NCBI GenBank assembly: GCA_021799405.1
Contig: JAJZAL010000257.1
Location: forward strand, 1 to 7,268
DNA from: Acidobacteriota bacterium
GTDB lineage: Bacteria > Acidobacteriota > Terriglobia > Terriglobales > Acidobacteriaceae
Length of the DNA stretch: 7,268 nt
Direction of reading: 5' to 3'
The notes under the pieces: model-generated
What the model was told of the DNA's origin: nothing
Seen by the model: only the letters and a program-made list of their open reading frames with translations
The model's database searches: none
Position numbers and translations under genes: made by a program
Shown: one piece after another, positions 4,056 to 7,268 of the stretch
How the letters are laid out: each line of letters starts with the position of its first letter
How positions within the stretch are numbered: position 1 is the stretch's first letter

Positions 4056-7016
4056 ATGCGTCGGACTGTTCGCTCCTATTCTTCCCGCTGGTCACGCGCC
4101 TTTTCTTGGATTCTGGTATGGGTGATTTGCGAGGCTGCCTCACAGATGCCTGCGTGGGCGGCAGTGCGTGGTGGCGCGAAGGCAAATGTGGCAGTGGCGG
4201 CCAAGGCCCTGAGGATTGTTTCGGGGATTCACGGTTCGTGGTCCAAGATGCCGGGCGATATTGTTTCACCGCTGATGACGCCGGGCGCCCTGATTGGCAA
4301 TGGCAGTGTGGGCGTCGCGATTGGTGGGAGTGCGGATCGGCAGGAGTTTTACGTCGGGCGAGATGACTTTTGGAGCGTGCTGCGCGGGCGCATCATGCCG
4401 GTGGGGCGGCTGGAGCTGACGGTTCCCGCTCTCGAAGGCGCGACGACGCAGCTGAGGGAAAATATTGGCCCGGCGGATGTGACGGCGAAGTTTGCGCGAG
4501 ACGGCTACGCATTGCAGTCGCGTGCATGGGTGGCTGATGGGCGGAACATATTTGCTGTGGAGCTAAAGAATCCCGGTAATCATGCTTTATCGGTAAGGGC
4601 CGCACTACTGGATGGTTTTGGCCGCAAGGACCTGGCGACCTTGAGTGGAACCGCGGATGGCGTGCATTGGCTCAGGGTATCGCCGGAGGCCGTGCATGCG
4701 ACGATTGGCGGGTCGCAGCGCGGGAGTGCGGCGGCTTCGAACGTCAGCATTCGATCGGTAGATGTATTTGCGAGCGATGCAGCGCATGGGGCGGCGAGGA
4801 AGCCGCTGTACGCATGGCAATCGAAGACGGCGTTGGCCGGAGGCGATGCGCGAGGGGTCTATTCCTGTGGCGACATCGTCATGCCGATGCAGAGATTCAC
4901 AGTGCGTGCTGCTGTGAATGTGGACGGTGCGGATGGAGCAGGCGTGATTTTCTCGGCGATGGTGGGGCATCGCTGGATGAAACAAAGAGTCGACCCAGCG
5001 GATCCGCTGGGAAATCTACGAGGGCACGATTTGCCGAGAGGGCAGGGAGCGGCGGCGGGGCTGGCGATTTATCTTTCGCACGGCCGGCTGGCGGCCAACC
5101 TGAACGGGAGCGTTGTGACGGCGGCGCAGGCTTTCCCGCTCCATCAATGGGTAAACATTGCCGTGGCTTACGATGGCGAGCGCCTGGTTCTGCTGGAGAA
5201 TGGCAAGCAGGTTGGGGAGACGACGCAGTTTCCGGCCGCGGCGCAGGTGATGGGACCGCGGTGGGAGTGGGCTGCGACGCATCCGGGCGACAAGAAGGTT
5301 CCGCATGACGGCATTGGCCCAGAAGGCGTGCTGGCCATGCGCGTGATCGGATCGCAGGTTTCGACGCAGGACGGGGAGATGCATTTTATTGTTCCCGCCG
5401 GTGGCCGTGTCGTTGTTTTGGTAGCTGCCATGGACAACCGCGATACGCCGGGATACTTTGACGCGGCCATCTCTGATCTGAGGGATGCGGACTTGCAGAG
5501 TGTTGCGTCAAGCTGGTCCCGTCATCTGGCCTGGTGGCGGAAATTCTGGTCAAGGTCATACGTGGAGATACCGGATAAGAAAGTCCAGTCATGGTGGTAC
5601 GGGTCTCTATATGTGCTGGCATCATGCAGTCGGCCAGGCAATGTACCTCCGGGACTGTGGGGCAACTGGATTACTTCGACCCATATGGCGTGGCAGGGCG
5701 ATTACACGCTGGACTATAACTACGAGGCTCCGTTCTGGGCAGCGTATCCGACGAATCATGTGAGCCTGGCAGATCCGTATGATGCTCCGCTGCTGGCATG
5801 GATGAAGCGTGGACGCGGGCTGGCGGAAAAGCTTCACGAACAGGGATTGCTATATTACACGCACCTGGCTCCATCGCCGGGGTGGAGCGCGGATAACTTC
5901 CGGGCGCTCGACCAAAAGAGCGATGCTCTGTTTGCGGCAACGAATTGCGTTCAGCGGTGGCGCTATACGCACAGTGCTGCCTATGCACGAAAAGTGTGGC
6001 CGTTCCTGACGGGGATTGCGGACTTTTGGGATCACGATCTAAAGCTGGTGCACGGACGCTATGCGGACCCCAACGACGCCGCAGACGAGCATCTTTGGGG
6101 TCCGGTGCATAACGTGAACCCGGCGACGACGATCGGCTTTTTGAAGATGCTGTATCCGGCGCTGACGGACATGAGCGAGCAGTTGCACCGGGGTGAGAAT
6201 ATGCGCGCAACGTGGCGGCACATCGATTCGCACCTGAGCAGCCTTCCGCTCGCTCCGGCAGACAGCGTGGCCGCGATTCGGCAGGCTGTGGCCAAGCCAA
6301 TTCCACCGCAGCAGATGGTGATCCTGCAAAGCGAGAAGGGCATGCAGTGGGTGAACATCAGCAGGGGAGATCGTTTTTCGGCGAATCCGCCGGTGCGGCC
6401 CGTGGGTTCTTCGGCGGGGATGATTTCGTTGCAGGCGGTGTTTCCGGCCTGGAGCATTGGACTGGAGAGCAGCGCGGCGCTGCGCCGGGCAGCTTTGAAT
6501 ACGGTCAAGTATTCGCAGTTGTGGTACGACAATAACGATACGTCGAGCTACTATCCAGCAGCCGCGGATGCTGGGTACAATCCGGAGTCAATTCTCAAAC
6601 ACCTGAACCTGCTCGTGACGCAGATCGGGTATCCGAATTTTGCTTATGCGATGCCGGCAGGCGGTGTGGAGAATGAAGCGACGGTTCCGACGACGATTGC
6701 CGCTATGCTGCTGCAGAGCTATCAGAAGGATATTCACGTGTTTGCTAACTGGCCGAAGGATGAGGATGCATCGTTCGGCGATCTTCTGGCAGTGGGGGAC
6801 TTTCTGGTTTCAAGCATGCTGACGGATGGCCATGTTCGATATGTGCGGATCACGAGTCGGCGTGGCGGGTTGTGCCGGTTGGCGAATCCATGGGGCGCCG
6901 GCCAGACCGTGCGAGTGCGCGAGACGGGCAGGAAACCGGTGGTGCTGCATGGGGCAGTATTGAAAGTGGCTACGCGCGCCGGAGAACGGCTCGAGTTTGA
7001 GCCGATGCTTAAGTGA
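4056..7016 (+). CDS. Secreted GH95-like glycoside hydrolase with inserted LamG-like domain
   Basis: From ATG 4056 the protein has 986 residues. A signal peptide is visible: MRRTVRSYSSRWSRAF, hydrophobic FSWILVWVICEAA, and a likely cut after PAWA (about 35). Residues about 60-240 look like the N-terminal beta-sandwich of GH95-type enzymes (LIGNGSVGVAIGG at 79-91, then FYVGRDDFW at 98-106). About 246-435 resembles a LamG/concanavalin-like domain (QWVNIAVAYDGERLVLLENG at 364-383). A return to the sandwich (about 436-475) and an (alpha/alpha)6-barrel follow, with GLWGNW (533-538), WQGDYTLDYNYEAPFW (546-561), DEHLWGP (677-683), GGVENEATVP (869-878) and a GH95-style C-terminal part (MLLQSYQKDIHVFANWP, 884-900). 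D553/N555 may take the place of the paired Asn of GH95 fucosidases; this and the catalytic acid are not certain. It probably acts on a plant or microbial polysaccharide in the periplasm or outside; the sugar cannot be read. The sequence is intact and about 60% GC. Other (alpha/alpha)6 families remain possible. Confidence 0.82.
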   Translation: MRRTVRSYSSRWSRAFSWILVWVICEAASQMPAWAAVRGGAKANVAVAAKALRIVSGIHGSWSKMPGDIVSPLMTPGALIGNGSVGVAIGGSADRQEFYVGRDDFWSVLRGRIMPVGRLELTVPALEGATTQLRENIGPADVTAKFARDGYALQSRAWVADGRNIFAVELKNPGNHALSVRAALLDGFGRKDLATLSGTADGVHWLRVSPEAVHATIGGSQRGSAAASNVSIRSVDVFASDAAHGAARKPLYAWQSKTALAGGDARGVYSCGDIVMPMQRFTVRAAVNVDGADGAGVIFSAMVGHRWMKQRVDPADPLGNLRGHDLPRGQGAAAGLAIYLSHGRLAANLNGSVVTAAQAFPLHQWVNIAVAYDGERLVLLENGKQVGETTQFPAAAQVMGPRWEWAATHPGDKKVPHDGIGPEGVLAMRVIGSQVSTQDGEMHFIVPAGGRVVVLVAAMDNRDTPGYFDAAISDLRDADLQSVASSWSRHLAWWRKFWSRSYVEIPDKKVQSWWYGSLYVLASCSRPGNVPPGLWGNWITSTHMAWQGDYTLDYNYEAPFWAAYPTNHVSLADPYDAPLLAWMKRGRGLAEKLHEQGLLYYTHLAPSPGWSADNFRALDQKSDALFAATNCVQRWRYTHSAAYARKVWPFLTGIADFWDHDLKLVHGRYADPNDAADEHLWGPVHNVNPATTIGFLKMLYPALTDMSEQLHRGENMRATWRHIDSHLSSLPLAPADSVAAIRQAVAKPIPPQQMVILQSEKGMQWVNISRGDRFSANPPVRPVGSSAGMISLQAVFPAWSIGLESSAALRRAALNTVKYSQLWYDNNDTSSYYPAAADAGYNPESILKHLNLLVTQIGYPNFAYAMPAGGVENEATVPTTIAAMLLQSYQKDIHVFANWPKDEDASFGDLLAVGDFLVSSMLTDGHVRYVRITSRRGGLCRLANPWGAGQTVRVRETGRKPVVLHGAVLKVATRAGERLEFEPMLK

Positions 7017-7268
7017 GAAGAAAAAAGCAGCGCTGGCAGGGCTTGAGCCATGGCGGCGTTGCTAAGATGGCTTCGCACTTTAGTCCGTCGCGGCGGAAAG
7101 ATTGTATGCATACGCGGGCAGGCATGAGAAAGTACGATGCATTAGCCCTCATTTCTCACAGGCAAGTTGTCGAGAGCGGCGGGTGGAATGAAGAAAAGTG
7201 ATTGGAAAGGCCGTCATTTCATGGCATAACTGCGTTGTCAAAGCGTAGTTGGAGCCAAAGAAGGGCGG
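7017..7268 (+). other. Downstream stretch, no recognisable gene
   Basis: About 250 bases up to the window end. A frame at 7013-7201 has no recognisable content. A 7-bp inverted repeat, TGAGAAA (7125-7131) with TTTCTCA (7152-7158), is the only structure seen; with a 20-base loop and no T-run it is weak as a terminator. Another gene may start beyond the edge. Confidence 0.4.

Noticed and set aside
5671..6306. Long minus-strand frames opposite the glycosidase
   Set aside because: Shadow frames caused by GC-rich codon structure; the plus-strand protein has clear domain motifs throughout.

Overview
The window reads as a piece of a moderately GC-rich bacterial chromosome. The gene content fits a soil Acidobacteriota (Terriglobia-type) genome: a TPR protein of a style common there, a large secreted GH95-like glycosidase, and a tyrosine integrase with a small zinc-finger-like insert. 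This assignment is an inference from protein style only; no marker gene is present.

Left part (1-1600) is a decayed accessory island beside a tRNA. The window opens in the 3' half of a tRNA that looks like the initiator tRNA-fMet. A terminator hairpin follows, then the C-terminal half of a tyrosine recombinase on the minus strand. Back to back with it, on the plus strand, lies an Rhs-type toxin tip that lacks its Rhs core and is split by an in-frame TAG. Next come a small immunity-like gene broken by one extra base in a C6 run, and a scrap of an Rhs YD-repeat. Both the integrase and the toxin lack their 5' parts exactly where they meet, so one deletion could explain both. Hand counts give about 42-48% GC in the toxin/immunity stretch, against about 57-63% in the genes to the right.

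Middle part (1600-3650): an intact gene for a predicted lipoprotein of the phosphoesterase / phospholipase C-acid phosphatase superfamily, then about 280 bases with no recognisable gene except a 9-bp inverted repeat, then a broken TPR-repeat gene with an in-frame TGA.

Right part (3650-7268): about 400 bases with no gene, then an intact, secreted, roughly 986-residue glycoside hydrolase. It has a GH95-like beta-sandwich plus (alpha/alpha)6-barrel architecture and a LamG-like domain inserted in the N-terminal part. The last 250 bases hold no recognisable gene.

The two intact genes are both exported enzymes (one lipid-anchored phosphoesterase, one polysaccharide-acting hydrolase), but nothing ties them into one operon. 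I found no complete new system. The most informative signal is the layered decay of a polymorphic toxin/immunity module at a tRNA integration site.
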